The notes under the pieces are model-generated. The model worked only from the letters and a program-made list of their open reading frames with translations, searched no databases and was not told the DNA's origin. 11,129 nt of DNA, taken from positions 1 to 11,129 of the forward strand of contig JANBPK010001782.1 of the NCBI GenBank assembly GCA_027579435.1. Reading direction: 5' to 3'. The stretch's first letter is position 1, and each line of letters opens with the position of its first letter. Of this stretch, positions 1-7,805 are shown in pieces. The stretch is from Candolleomyces eurysporus (Eukaryota > Basidiomycota > Agaricomycetes > Agaricales > Psathyrellaceae). A program made the translations under genes and the position numbers.

Positions 1-183
1 GTCGACGTTGACGAGTCCGAGCAAATAGCTGGTGCTCTTATCCGTGTGGCTGGCTTCCGTCACTTGGTTGCAGCAAGCAACGTGGCCGCTGTTGCACTGG
101 TCGATGCTTCCACCGGCNGGGGCGGCGCTGGCTGCGAGGAAGACGGAGGATGCGGCGAGGACGGCGAAGACGCGGGCGATCAT
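1..183 (-). CDS. Class I hydrophobin, 5' part (runs off left edge)
   Basis: This is the first 61 codons of a secreted hydrophobin; the rest lies beyond base 1. Hydrophobins self-assemble at air-water interfaces and coat hyphae, spores and fruiting bodies. The ATG is at 183-181. Residues 1-20 form a hydrophobic signal peptide ending ASA, very like the paralogue at 1235-1729. The first three of the eight hydrophobin cysteines are visible in a C-x6-CC pattern (CNSGHVACC), followed by NQVTEA and DKSTS, matching NQVSEV and DKSTS of the paralogue. An N at 118 leaves the codon as Pro whichever base it is. The frame is intact to the edge. It is a same-strand tandem paralogue of the gene at 1235-1729, with start codons 1,546 bp apart. 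Family assignment is secure; whether the missing 3' part is intact cannot be seen. Confidence 0.9.
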   Translation of the reverse strand, partial: MIARVFAVLAASSVFLAASAAXAGGSIDQCNSGHVACCNQVTEASHTDKSTSYLLGLVNVD

Positions 184-368
184 GGTGATGTTAAATGGGA
201 TAGATGGAAAGGATTTGAAAGAGTGTTGGGTGTGGTGAAAGAGTGACTATTGAAGACTGGTGGACGACTGGTGGATTTTGGGATCCAACCAAACAGCCTT
301 CCCGTCTTTTAAAGAGCTTTTTGAAACCCCCAAACACGTTTCAACAAACCCTGTCGGCGGGGTATACC
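184..368 (-). promoter_or_regulatory. Promoter and 5' leader of the left-edge hydrophobin
   Basis: On the minus strand a TATA-like TTTAAAAG (plus 306-314) is followed by GACGGGA, as in the paralogous promoter. The leader is pyrimidine-rich, with CACTCTTTCACCA and CTCTTTCAAATCC motifs shared with the second gene. An upstream block at 341-368 (plus GTCGGCGGGGTAT, minus core CGCCGAC) recurs before all three hydrophobins. The similarity to the second promoter continues, more weakly, to about position 500. Function is inferred from conservation between paralogues and position only. Confidence 0.6.
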
Positions 369-1234
369 GTCTGCGCTGGCATAATCAGGCTCTTAGGTTC
401 GGGCACAGCAGATGATTTGTTGCTACGTCTTACGAACCTTGTTGCAAGGGTTCAGCGGTAAGCGCCGGCAAGTACTCGAAGCTTACCGTAATAATTGAAA
501 ACGCTTAACCTTGATTTCCGGTACGTCCAGCGTCCCGGTAATTTTTGCTTTAAAATTTGCTTGACCGGAATAGAAGCTCTCCTTCCAAACACGGATCACC
601 TGTATCACCGACGCTATTCGGGTCGGAGAGGTGGACTTGGCCTAGAGTCTAAACTCCAGTGGTTTCGCTGGGCGGTAAAGACCCATGGAAGTAATGAAAC
701 GAAACCAAGTGTTAGGCCTCTGACCCATCTGAGAAGCCTTCAAGGATATGGGTACACTTTGATTCAACGCCGGCATTTCTAAGGAAATCATGGTCCGTTC
801 CAAGCCGGGCAATCGACACAAACGGTTCAGTGGCCTTTGAAGGATAATTTAGTCAGAGTTGAAGGCTGCTTGACCTGCAACGTGGCATCGCTGGACTTGA
901 TCGACTCATTAGCTATGTCATTGATCGGCGCTTCCCATCAAGCGCCCAGGATTCCGCCGTGAGAGGAACGGTTCTTGAGCGAAGGTTCAAATGGGTGTAG
1001 AAGGGGACAGTCTAAAGACATCTTATTAGTAGCTAGGTCAACTTAGCACCGAGAAAATCTGGTGGAAGCGAGTTCTCCATGTCGCATTCACTGCTGCGAT
1101 ACACTTAGTGACCTCGGAAAACCCGTGCAAATGCGGTTCATTTGTAAATTAGATGAGAAGGATTAAGAGAAGTGCGGTACAGGCAGAGTGCTACGGGGTG
1201 TAATGCTCAGAAGTGCCGGTGTAGACTTGAGCCA
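369..1234. other. Intergenic stretch between two tandem hydrophobins
   Basis: The part to about 500 is diverged upstream sequence shared with the region before the second hydrophobin (for example GGTAAGCG and CTTACCGTAA near 456-490, matched near 1991-2016). From about 500 to 1234 I see no gene, RNA gene or repeat. The open frame at 495-782 on the plus strand has no recognisable protein features. The far end must hold the 3' UTR and polyadenylation signals of the second hydrophobin, which I cannot pinpoint. Confidence 0.5.
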
Positions 1235-1729
1235 TTAGAGAGCGACGTTGATGGGAGAGCATCCAACGTTGACGAGGCCATCTAGATGAAGATTAAACCG
1301 TCAGTGTACAATCCGGCAGCCGAAATAGACGAGAGCGAAGGGGAAAATCTCATACTGTAATAGTTGTTCTGGCAGCAAACTTGCTGAGTCGAGCTGTAGA
1401 GGAAAGAAAATAAATCGTGGGTAACTGAAGTCAACAACAAAGAGGAAGTGGACTTACCAGCTGGCACCGGATCCAATTGCAAGGGCACTAATAGGGGAGC
1501 AGTTTGAGCCGACAAGTCCAGTGAGACTGCCGACATCGACGCCGATGAGGCTGAGCAAAATGCTGGTGCTCTTATCGACGGAGCTGACTTCCGAAACTTG
1601 GTTGCAGCAGGAGACCTGGCCACCATTGCATTGGTCGACACTTCCACCATGGCCACCAGGAGCGGGGGCAGCGGAGGCGGCGAGGAAGACAGAGGAGGCG
1701 GCGAGAACGGCGAAGATGCGGGCAATCAT
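1235..1729 (-). CDS. Class I hydrophobin, complete, three exons
   Basis: A secreted, self-assembling cell-surface protein of 118 residues. The exons are 1729-1458, 1393-1356 and 1281-1235, with introns of 64 nt (GTAAGT to CTACAG) and 74 nt (GTATGA to ATCTAG). All three exons join in frame and end in TAA at 1237-1235. Residues 1-20 are a signal peptide ending ASA. The eight cysteines fall at about 34, 41, 42, 77, 91, 97, 98 and 111, giving C-x6-CC-x34-C-x13-C-x5-CC-x12-C, which fits class I spacing. The C-terminus GLVNVGCSPINVAL is the usual basidiomycete class I ending. Cys91 is split by intron 1 (TG|C), so correct splicing is needed for the full set. It lies in tandem with the copy at 1-183 and is divergent from the decayed copy at 2933. 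No lesion is visible. The gene model is mine from splice consensus and frame, and it is very consistent. Confidence 0.95.
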
Positions 1730-1913
1730 TGTGATAAAAGATAGGTATGTAGAGAGGATTTGAAAGAGAGTGAGTGTTGGTGAAAGAGTGGCTGTAGAGG
1801 ACTGGTGGAGGACTGCTGAATTCTGAGGATGGAAACGAGGAGATCTCCCGTCTTTTATAAGCNTTTTCGTGGCTTCCAGGCATATCGTAACAAACAAGTC
1901 GGCGGGGGTATGC
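1730..1913 (-). promoter_or_regulatory. Promoter and 5' leader of the complete hydrophobin
   Basis: A TATA box, TATAAAAG on the minus strand, lies at plus 1852-1859, about 125 nt before the start codon, and is followed by GACGGGA. The leader contains CAGAATTCAGCAGTC, found again before the decayed copy at 2933, and pyrimidine-rich CTCTTTCA motifs shared with the left-edge copy. The upstream block at 1886-1913 (minus CGCCGACTTGTTTGTTACG) is conserved before all three hydrophobins. An N at 1863 sits just beside the TATA box. Confidence 0.65.
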
Positions 1914-2789
1914 ACTGTCGTAAGTACATGCCGAGCGCAGCAGCTACCTGTCGTGTTACGAGGTGTTCCAAGGGCTTAGGCCACTAGTCGGCGTAAGCGC
2001 TCTCCACTTACCGTAAATCTCTGGTAGGCCCAGAATCTGGAACCGGGTCGCTCTCCGGACACAATTCCCTGGGCGCTGTACCGTTCCTCTTCAAGCTAGG
2101 TCTGGCATTTTCTGAACCCTTCAAGTTCGAGGTTCGAGACTGTTTCGGCACGACTCTAGCGCTGATGCCCCTGCGCCAAGCCTAGTTTTTGTTGCGAATT
2201 TTCTGCATGATTATTTACTCTTTACTGAGTGCCTACTCTATTGAGAATTTCCAAGAGTATGAATCCCGTGGCCTCGAGTAGTAGCTGGCATTGTCCTAGA
2301 CAAAGTATTGCCAGAGTCCAGCAGCCGACCCTTGGCAGTGAAGTCAGACACCCAAGAACTTCCGAGCCTAACTTACTCATCTTGCTGCAACGAAAATAAG
2401 TAATTGCCAACCTCAGGGTCACTTCTTCTGCCGGAATGGGCGCTGTAGTTGCCCACCATTTTTTCAGTAGCTTCTCCTTCACGCCCGTCGGATAGCTACA
2501 GCGTATTGAGGCTCTGGTATCCGAAAACCACATTTCCCCCGCCAATGCTATGCAAACTAAGTTCCCCACCGTTCAACGAAGCTCCAGCGGTGCAGGTTAT
2601 GGTCTGTCTCGACGGAACCGAATAGCGTCGACCATAGTCTTCTTTCCACGTGTTTAGAAGGCAGGCTTCTATTTCGGTCTAACCGGATTTGAATAATATC
2701 ACAGCGCTAGGCGTATCGGAGATCAACTATCATAGCGCTGGACCCTTGCAACAAATTTATATCGAAACTATCCTCAGAGTGCTTACGAG
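1914..2789. other. Intergenic stretch between divergent hydrophobin copies
   Basis: To about 2020 this is diverged upstream sequence of the complete hydrophobin, matching the stretch near 369-500. Beyond that I see no convincing gene. A minus-strand open frame at 2222-2569 begins only with GTG, shows no recognisable domain or codon pattern, and is treated as chance. No tRNA, repeat or mobile-element end is evident. Confidence 0.45.
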
Positions 2790-2932
2790 AGGCGTACGCC
2801 GACTGACTTTGTTACGATGTGTGAGCTCCAAAGCTCTAGTTACTCCTTTCATATCCCAGAATTCAGCAGTCGTCATCATCCGGTCACCCATTTGCCAACG
2901 CTCGCTTTCAATCTTTTCAATCTAATCTCACA
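2790..2932 (+). promoter_or_regulatory. Degenerate hydrophobin promoter (TATA segment missing)
   Basis: This matches the paralogous promoters. The block GCGTACGCCGACTGACTTTGTTACGAT (2792-2818, only partly quoted: core CGCCGACT, then TTTGTTACGAT) corresponds to plus 1886-1913 read on the minus strand. CAGAATTCAGCAGTC near 2857-2871 and a TCACA just before ATG match the complete gene's leader. Between these blocks, where the intact gene has TATAAAAGACGGG, this copy has only CTAGTTACTCCTTTC, so the TATA box is absent and the spacing is shorter. It probably no longer drives normal transcription. Confidence 0.5.
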
Positions 2933-3374
2933 ATGATCGCCCGTGTCTTTGCCGTCCTCGCCGCCACTGCCGCTCCCGCTCCTGGTAGAAACGACGGTGG
3001 CCAGTGCAACAGCGGCTACGTTGCCTGCCGCAACTCAGTTCAGGNAGCCAACTCGGTTGATAAAAAAAACTAGCATTCTCCTCAGCCTCGTTGGCGTCGA
3101 TGTCGGGACCCTCACGGGTCTCGTAGCATCGGAATGCTCCCCCATTAATGACCCTGCTCTTGGATCCGGAGCTAGCCTTCAGTCGGATCATTGACGAGTA
3201 TATCTTCCTCTTCAACTCCTCTCAGCAAGTTTGCTGCCAGGGCAACGACTTCGGTACGCACTTTCCCTCTCTACTCTTTCGTCTCTGGTGTTCTTTGAGG
3301 AAACTGACATCAGGTATTCCCCACTAGATGGCCTCGTTGATGTCGGCTGCTCTCCTATCAACCTCTCTCTCTAA
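2933..3374 (+). pseudogene. Class I hydrophobin pseudogene
   Basis: A third hydrophobin copy, on the opposite strand to the other two. It begins MIARVFAVLAA at 2933 and ends GLVDVGCSPINLSL with TAA at 3372-3374. Several lesions are visible. The signal peptide is shortened by an internal deletion (about AASSVFLAASA is reduced to AAT). The second cysteine of the CC pair is Arg (TGCCGC at about 3026-3031). There is a +1 frameshift in the A-run at 3062-3069, giving TAG at 3071-3073. Intron 1 has lost its GT donor (CTTCAG near 3177 where the paralogue has CTGGTAAG) and its AG acceptor (CAA near 3214), so the split Cys5 codon is gone. Intron 2 is still well formed (3254-3327, 74 nt, the same length as in the intact gene). 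The A-run indel alone could be a sequencing error, but not the whole set. The N at 3045 lies in the same stretch. Confidence 0.88.
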
Positions 3375-3598
3375 ACGGGCGTTGAGCTCAAGTTAGTGTC
3401 AGTGTACTGCTGAGCCTTCCCTACCGTAGTCTATATAGCACTTGTCACTTTGAGTGTTGAGAATCCAGGAATGTTCGTTATACAAACCCGCTTTATTCAT
3501 GGTTGCCGAATAAATTTGTACAAGCTGCAGTCAATAAGGTAGGGTACACAATACTATTCCTTGAATGAGTATAGTCTAGTAAAAGGACTACCATCCCA
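3375..3598. other. Short intergenic stretch, nothing recognised
   Basis: This lies downstream of the hydrophobin pseudogene and upstream of the small ORF at 3599. It is AT-richer than its surroundings (for example AATAAATTTGTACAAG near 3508) and may include an old 3' UTR. No gene or repeat is seen. Confidence 0.35.
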
Positions 3599-3871
3599 AT
3601 GAGTCTGTCAAATTCGATAAATTATCCGGATCCTCCCTCTCCGTCCACCTGGCCCTTGCCTATTAATAATCTGGCTCGAATTGAAAAGTCACGCCGTGCC
3701 CTCACCGTCTGATATCCCTCACTCCATCCTGCAGGTACATACTCCTACTCGAAAGAAAGCCAGGGGATCCAACGCGCTCTCCGAACACAGGCTATGTCGC
3801 AGTTCGAAATTCTTACCCAAAGTCTCGAAGAACGACTCAGACGTGAAGCTTTGAAGTCGCACCAAGACTAG
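3599..3871 (+). pseudogene. Small unknown ORF broken by one in-frame TGA
   Basis: I do not recognise this family. One plus-strand frame runs from ATG at 3599 (MSLSNSINYPDPPSPSTW...) to TAG at 3869-3871. It is interrupted only by TGA at 3710-3712, so it would be 90 residues if read through. The first part is Ser/Pro-rich followed by a short basic stretch (ARIEKSRRALT). The second part is hydrophilic and helix-prone (MSQFEILTQSLEERLRREAL, 3794 onward), like the end of a coiled coil. An intron skipping the TGA is not obvious: the nearest GT...AG pair spans only about 28 nt and would shift the frame. Its stop shares the CTAG at 3868-3871 with the last codon of the minus-strand remnant, so the two meet tail to tail. 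It may be a decayed small gene, or chance. Confidence 0.35.
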
Positions 3872-5624
3872 CTAGAGTCAAACTCACGACCGTATAAACA
3901 CAGTCTCTTGAGAGATTGGAAGCAACGACGAAAATAAGGTTGCTGATGAGAAGGAAGAGGGTTTCCAGGGGAGGAAAAGCTTGAAGGCTCTGTTTGAACT
4001 CGATCAACGGCCTTTTCGATAGCCAAGGAGCCCGCTTGCAGTTGCTCTAGCAAGGATATCAGGTCGTACGTGCGAACAGAGAGCACCGAAAGACTGGGAA
4101 GCCGCGAGATATCGTCCAAAAACCCGTCAGCCAGGGGTATACACCTAGTGCCCTGCGTATGTTACCAATATATGTCTTCCAAATACGCCAACGACACGCC
4201 CGGGAGCTGGGGTAGCTCATGAACAAAATCGAGAATGTTGGGCCGGGACGATCGTAAAGTTGACACCACTTATCGGGAGCGATGGGCGCAACATAGGCCA
4301 GGGGAATCTCTGATTCGTGGTCGTCGGACGGGAGGACGATGACTAATGTATGCTTGCGTAGACGTTCAAACGAGTGAATATCGGCGTGGAATCAATATAC
4401 TGAGGCAGCACGACGCAAGATCTGCTGAGCAGCATGTCGAAAGCGCTTGAAACACATCATCGAAGCCAAGGGGAGGACCGACGCGAAAAGCCGTCGAATC
4501 GTAAATCTCCGTTTCAGCTCGCGTTGAAAGGGGTATCCAGATCGCGTCCAGTAATCGATAGGTGTTCAGTTCCACGAACTCCAGCGGGGAAGCTCTTTCA
4601 TTGTCATCGAACATCATTCGGATTGCGTGTACAGAGTGCGTTTCCGGGGATTTCTTCAGCCTCGTCATTGATGATAGAGCGTCCCAGTCAAGGAGTTCGG
4701 CTGCCTCCAGCGCTCCCTCTGAGATAATTTCGCCTTGTATAGTAGAAATGAACCCTTGGGCGGCTATGGAGACCAAGTAGAGACACTGTAAATGGAGGTC
4801 TCCGCCTTGAAACCCTTTCAAGACCGGAGCTTGTTCGCCAATTTCCAAAGGTTCAGGAATCGGGGCATAGTCACGAAGGTGGCATAGAAGATGGTATGCC
4901 TACTGGCCTGGCACCTCCAGGCTCTTTACTTGCGGTATCAATTCTCTAACGGCGTTGAAAGTACTGGTTCTGAGCCGATTGCTGTGGATACAGAGATAGA
5001 GGGAGAGTGGTAGGCCTTTAGACCGTCCCAATATCGACTCACTTCAGAAGGTGATTACCTTTCTTCGGGTCTTGGCTGTAAAGCTCGACCGACGACCACA
5101 GCTGGGCACATTTAATGGCAACTCGTCGCCATTGGTGGGACTTGGCTGGGAATCATCGCATCTCCAAAGTACGCCATTGGATTGAGATGCAATATGTTCA
5201 ACAAGGAGCTGAGGCGTATTTTGCATAGGATTTTATTTGGCCCAGTCGCCGGTTTCTGAAGCATTATTCGAATAGAAAATAAGGGGAGCTCAGCGGGTGC
5301 AGCATTCCAATTTCTTGGGTGCACCGTGAAGTCTCGTGGTCCAATATCTGTGCCTTCAAAATATTTCATGTGGAGTACCGTCAGAGTATGCTCGAGAAAG
5401 AGAGTCTGGACTACCCTTCCTCTCCGGGATAAGCCGAAAGCACCGAAAGTCCGCCATGCCATGCCGGTGGAACTGATCCGAAACAGCCTTCCATTTCGAG
5501 CCTCACCCATTTCTCTCGCCCTTCGGTTTCTCTCCCCAATTGGTTCTGACTGGGATAATAGAGAGGAAATCGTTGCTCTCAGTCTACGGATCTCTGAACG
5601 ACATACTCGGGCCCTCAATCTCAT
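3868..5624 (-). pseudogene. F-box/LRR-like protein gene remnant, multiply frameshifted
   Basis: Read on the minus strand, the pieces follow the order of the large agaricomycete F-box family, whose members recruit substrates to SCF ubiquitin ligases. An N-terminal helix containing EIRRLRATISSLL lies near 5600-5560. A weak F-box-like APAEL follows near 5300. Next is the post-F-box signature SHQWRRVAIKCAQLWSSVEL (about 5140-5080), then GRSKGLPLSLYL and NAVRELIPQVKSLEV (about 5035-4910). LRR-like pieces follow: LEFVELNTYRLLDAIW (about 4590), NILDFVHELPQLPGVSL (about 4230) and GFLDDISRLPSLSVLSV (about 4120). No single frame holds these pieces. Stops occur at 5039-5041, 4900-4902 and near 4165, and the frame changes at each join without proper splice sites at most of them. 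I therefore call it a decayed copy. The family assignment rests on motif pattern only and is moderate. Confidence 0.55.
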
Positions 5625-6381
5625 AGCCGAGGGGGCGACCCCGAATAGCTGAAGGAAGCCCTTTAAAAGCCACCTTCTCGATTCGACAGGCCCGAAACTA
5701 GGACAAGAGGAGGTTTAGGCGGGGAACCATGAGCAAAATGGTCAGTGAGCTGGTCGCTTTTGCGTTTAGTTTCTGCTCCGCTGGATGGCAAACTCCATTC
5801 CTCCGAGCTCTGAATAATGCTTCCTCCAGCTTCGTGCCTGTAGATTAACACGGTTTTTCACATGCTTCCAGACATCCAAATGTGAGTACCCCGGCGACTC
5901 TCTGCGCCGCGTGAAGCAACTCAGAACCTCATTTCCTGACCACTCATCTCGAGACCAAATGTTCATACGATCCTCTACGAACTGGAATGTCGAGTTCACG
6001 ACGAACAAGATCCTCGAACGGGCCTCCTAGAGCCTGTATGGCTACGCTTTCTCTCACACAGTACCTGCTTGTTACTAGCGGGTGCAAAAGACTAAGGCCC
6101 TTTCATCCGTACACCCTCAGCCACTAGCGCAACATAAAAGCCCATATTGAAATGACCTGCACCACAGGCTTGCTCGCTTGTCGAACGTCAAAGCCTAGCA
6201 AAGTGAATTCAGAGAGGCGGACATGTTGCGAAGGGGAGTGTGGGAAGGCTCATTGGGAGAATAATCTCGAGAAAAGGAAGGCTAGCTTGAAGGAGCAAAA
6301 GGTGCAGATGATTTTAGCTGCAAGACAGTTCGTCCACTTTTCCCCTCTCCCTCTCTTTCTCCGCTCGCTCTCAGACGCTTT
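5625..6381. other. Unassigned stretch with weak minus-strand open frames
   Basis: Two overlapping minus-strand frames (6008-5766 and 5851-5663) are open for 62-80 codons. They look mildly protein-like (WSRDEWSGNEVL, DVWKHVKNRVNLQ) but match no family I recognise. They could be further decayed sequence upstream of the F-box remnant. The stretch 6330-6381 is strongly pyrimidine-rich on the plus strand and precedes the ATG at 6382. No RNA gene or repeat is seen. Confidence 0.3.
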
Positions 6382-6570
6382 ATGGCTGCCCAGCAAAAAT
6401 GGTCACAGGAGGAACGCTTCATCTTCAGGCATGCTGTCTTGATGACCCATTTCTCTACCGCCAGCTTTGAGATCCTTCCGAGAGATATCTCGGACTTTTC
6501 GAGATTCAACCTTTTACGCCCAACCTCTTCCACCGCTTATACAATATCCGATATCCTGGTCGTTCAATAG
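6382..6570 (+). CDS. Possible small ORF or first exon after a CT-rich leader
   Basis: A 62-codon frame, MAAQQKWSQEERFIF... ending SDILVVQ, begins at an ATG with G at +4. It follows directly on a pyrimidine-rich tract (TTTTCCCCTCTCCCTCTCTTTCTCC, about 6339-6363), the kind of core promoter and leader common in basidiomycete genes. The N-terminus is charged (KWSQEERF) and the rest mixed, with no signal peptide or membrane segment. I recognise no domain; the KWSQEE start is faintly like a Myb/SANT beginning but lacks the later tryptophans. It could be a short gene, the first exon of a gene whose splice sites I cannot place, or chance. Confidence 0.22.
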   Translation: MAAQQKWSQEERFIFRHAVLMTHFSTASFEILPRDISDFSRFNLLRPTSSTAYTISDILVVQ

Positions 6571-7087
6571 GAACCAGAGAACTGCAGTGATGCAGCGCCT
6601 ACCAGCACGGTGAGCTCCTCATTCATCTCGCTCGCAGCCATTTCATACTCATACTTAGCTCGAAATGAATTCTGCTTGAGACCATCACAATCGCAAGGCA
6701 GAAACATGCACGATATCTCTGGGTGAACTCGCGTCGATATCCGCTCTCGCTCCTCCTGGAGAGACGACGGCTACAAACATTTCCTTCTTTCAACCATCGG
6801 GCCTTATAGGGACTCGTCGTCGCCGAACACCATGGCTCTGGAAATTTGTTGCACCTCACCCGAATAAAGAAGAATTTGGCTGTACTGCGGATAGGCATCA
6901 AAGAGATGGAGATATAGCAGGGCTGAGAGAGGTGGGAGGTGGCGATGTTGTTGAGGAATCAGTATGAGAGGATGAAGCGGATGCTGGGGGATAATGCGGA
7001 GGGTGTACCACCTTAGGTGTTCCTCTTTTGCGAATCCGATGGTGTTTGAGGAGAGCTGACTGTCTTTTTCAGTCTTTATGAATTCGT
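6571..7087 (-). other. Unassigned stretch with a GTG-initiated minus-strand frame
   Basis: A minus-strand frame from about 7091 to 6804 has no ATG at its 5' end. It contains protein-like text (HLRWYTLRIIPQHPLHPLILIPQQ, SALLYLHLFDAYPQYSQ) and directly follows the stop of the frame at 7088-7474. The two could be exons or halves of one broken gene. An AAG/GTGGTAC boundary near 7007 could serve as an acceptor, but I cannot build a convincing model. Nothing else is recognised here. Confidence 0.25.
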
Positions 7088-7474
7088 TCACTTGTCGTTC
7101 CTAGCTTCTTCGACACCCTCCTCCGAACTGAACGTTTTATCATCGACGAACAAGACCAACCTGTCCCGCTCGATTAAAGCAACATCAATGCTCACTGCAA
7201 GTATATGATGAGTTGGATGTACGTGCGGGGTCGCTAGAGGATTTGGAGTCAATAGAGTTGGGAGCAGGCTGGGTACGGCGAGCTGAGGAACCCGGATAGG
7301 GTTGCGAAGGGAATTAAAGAGAACAGTGGGTTTCTTTCCTTCTATAGCATGAAGTGCAGAAATCTCACGGCCAATCCTTCGTAGGCTCGGTGTTTGCGGT
7401 TGGGTGTCAATTCTTGTTTTGCTGGTTTTGATTGTTGTATCATAGACGTGACCAACGAACCGAACACCCCTCAT
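7088..7474 (-). CDS. Uncharacterised 128-residue ORF
   Basis: The frame begins at ATG 7474-7472 and ends at TGA 7090-7088. I do not recognise the product. It has no signal peptide. The middle is proline- and leucine-rich (NPIRVPQLAVPSLLPTLL, then NPLATPHVHPTHHILAV) and the C-terminus is acidic and charged (RDRLVLFVDDKTFSSEEGVEEA). Upstream there is no clear promoter. It may be a genuine small protein, a middle exon of a longer minus-strand gene continuing into 7087-6804, or a chance open frame. It is transcribed away from the NACHT gene, so the 330 bp between them would be a shared divergent promoter if both are real. Confidence 0.25.
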   Translation of the reverse strand: MRGVRFVGHVYDTTIKTSKTRIDTQPQTPSLRRIGREISALHAIEGKKPTVLFNSLRNPIRVPQLAVPSLLPTLLTPNPLATPHVHPTHHILAVSIDVALIERDRLVLFVDDKTFSSEEGVEEARNDK

Positions 7475-7805
7475 CGGTATTGGAACCCTTGTTGCTCTCC
7501 TGCTATGAGCGATTTTTTACTTCAAGGACATCGATGATACCCACATTTCGAACGCTACATTCCTGCACTCACTTGTATAGGTGCTATTCAACGAATATTC
7601 CATACGACAGCCGCTCTCTTTGCAGTGCTTTCTTAGTCAAATCTTGGACACGGATCTCGCGAAACGCCGCAGGCTTTGTCTCAAGATTTGTTCGAAAACC
7701 AGCGCCCAGGGTCACGGGCCTGTTGCTGTGCTCTCCGACATGAGCTCAAACGCCTCGTGGCATCCAGGCCTTCTCCTTTCCCCCCCCCNTCTCATCGTGA
7801 CACCC
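7475..7805. other. Upstream region of the NACHT gene
   Basis: No independent gene is recognised. The plus strand is open in the NACHT exon-1 frame from 7581, with an alternative in-frame ATG at 7740. The last 40 bases are pyrimidine-rich (CTTCTCCTTTC, then nine C and an N at 7789), resembling a basidiomycete leader just before the ATG at 7806. The C-run and adjacent N make any frame reading across 7780-7789 unreliable. A TATA-like TGTATAGG lies near 7574. Confidence 0.35.

Noticed and set aside
1282..1725. 147-codon minus-strand frame over the complete hydrophobin
   Set aside because: It is a shadow in another frame; the spliced hydrophobin explains the sequence with eight cysteines and correct introns.
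1521..1763. Plus-strand frame opposite hydrophobin exon 1
   Set aside because: Antisense shadow of the signal peptide and first exon, with no feature of its own.
2222..2569. 115-codon minus-strand frame
   Set aside because: It starts only at GTG, has no recognisable motif, and no promoter or splice context; probably chance.
3062..3073. The A-run frameshift as sole proof of a pseudogene
   Set aside because: A homopolymer indel near an N could be an error; the call rests on the additional Cys loss, splice-site loss and signal-peptide deletion.
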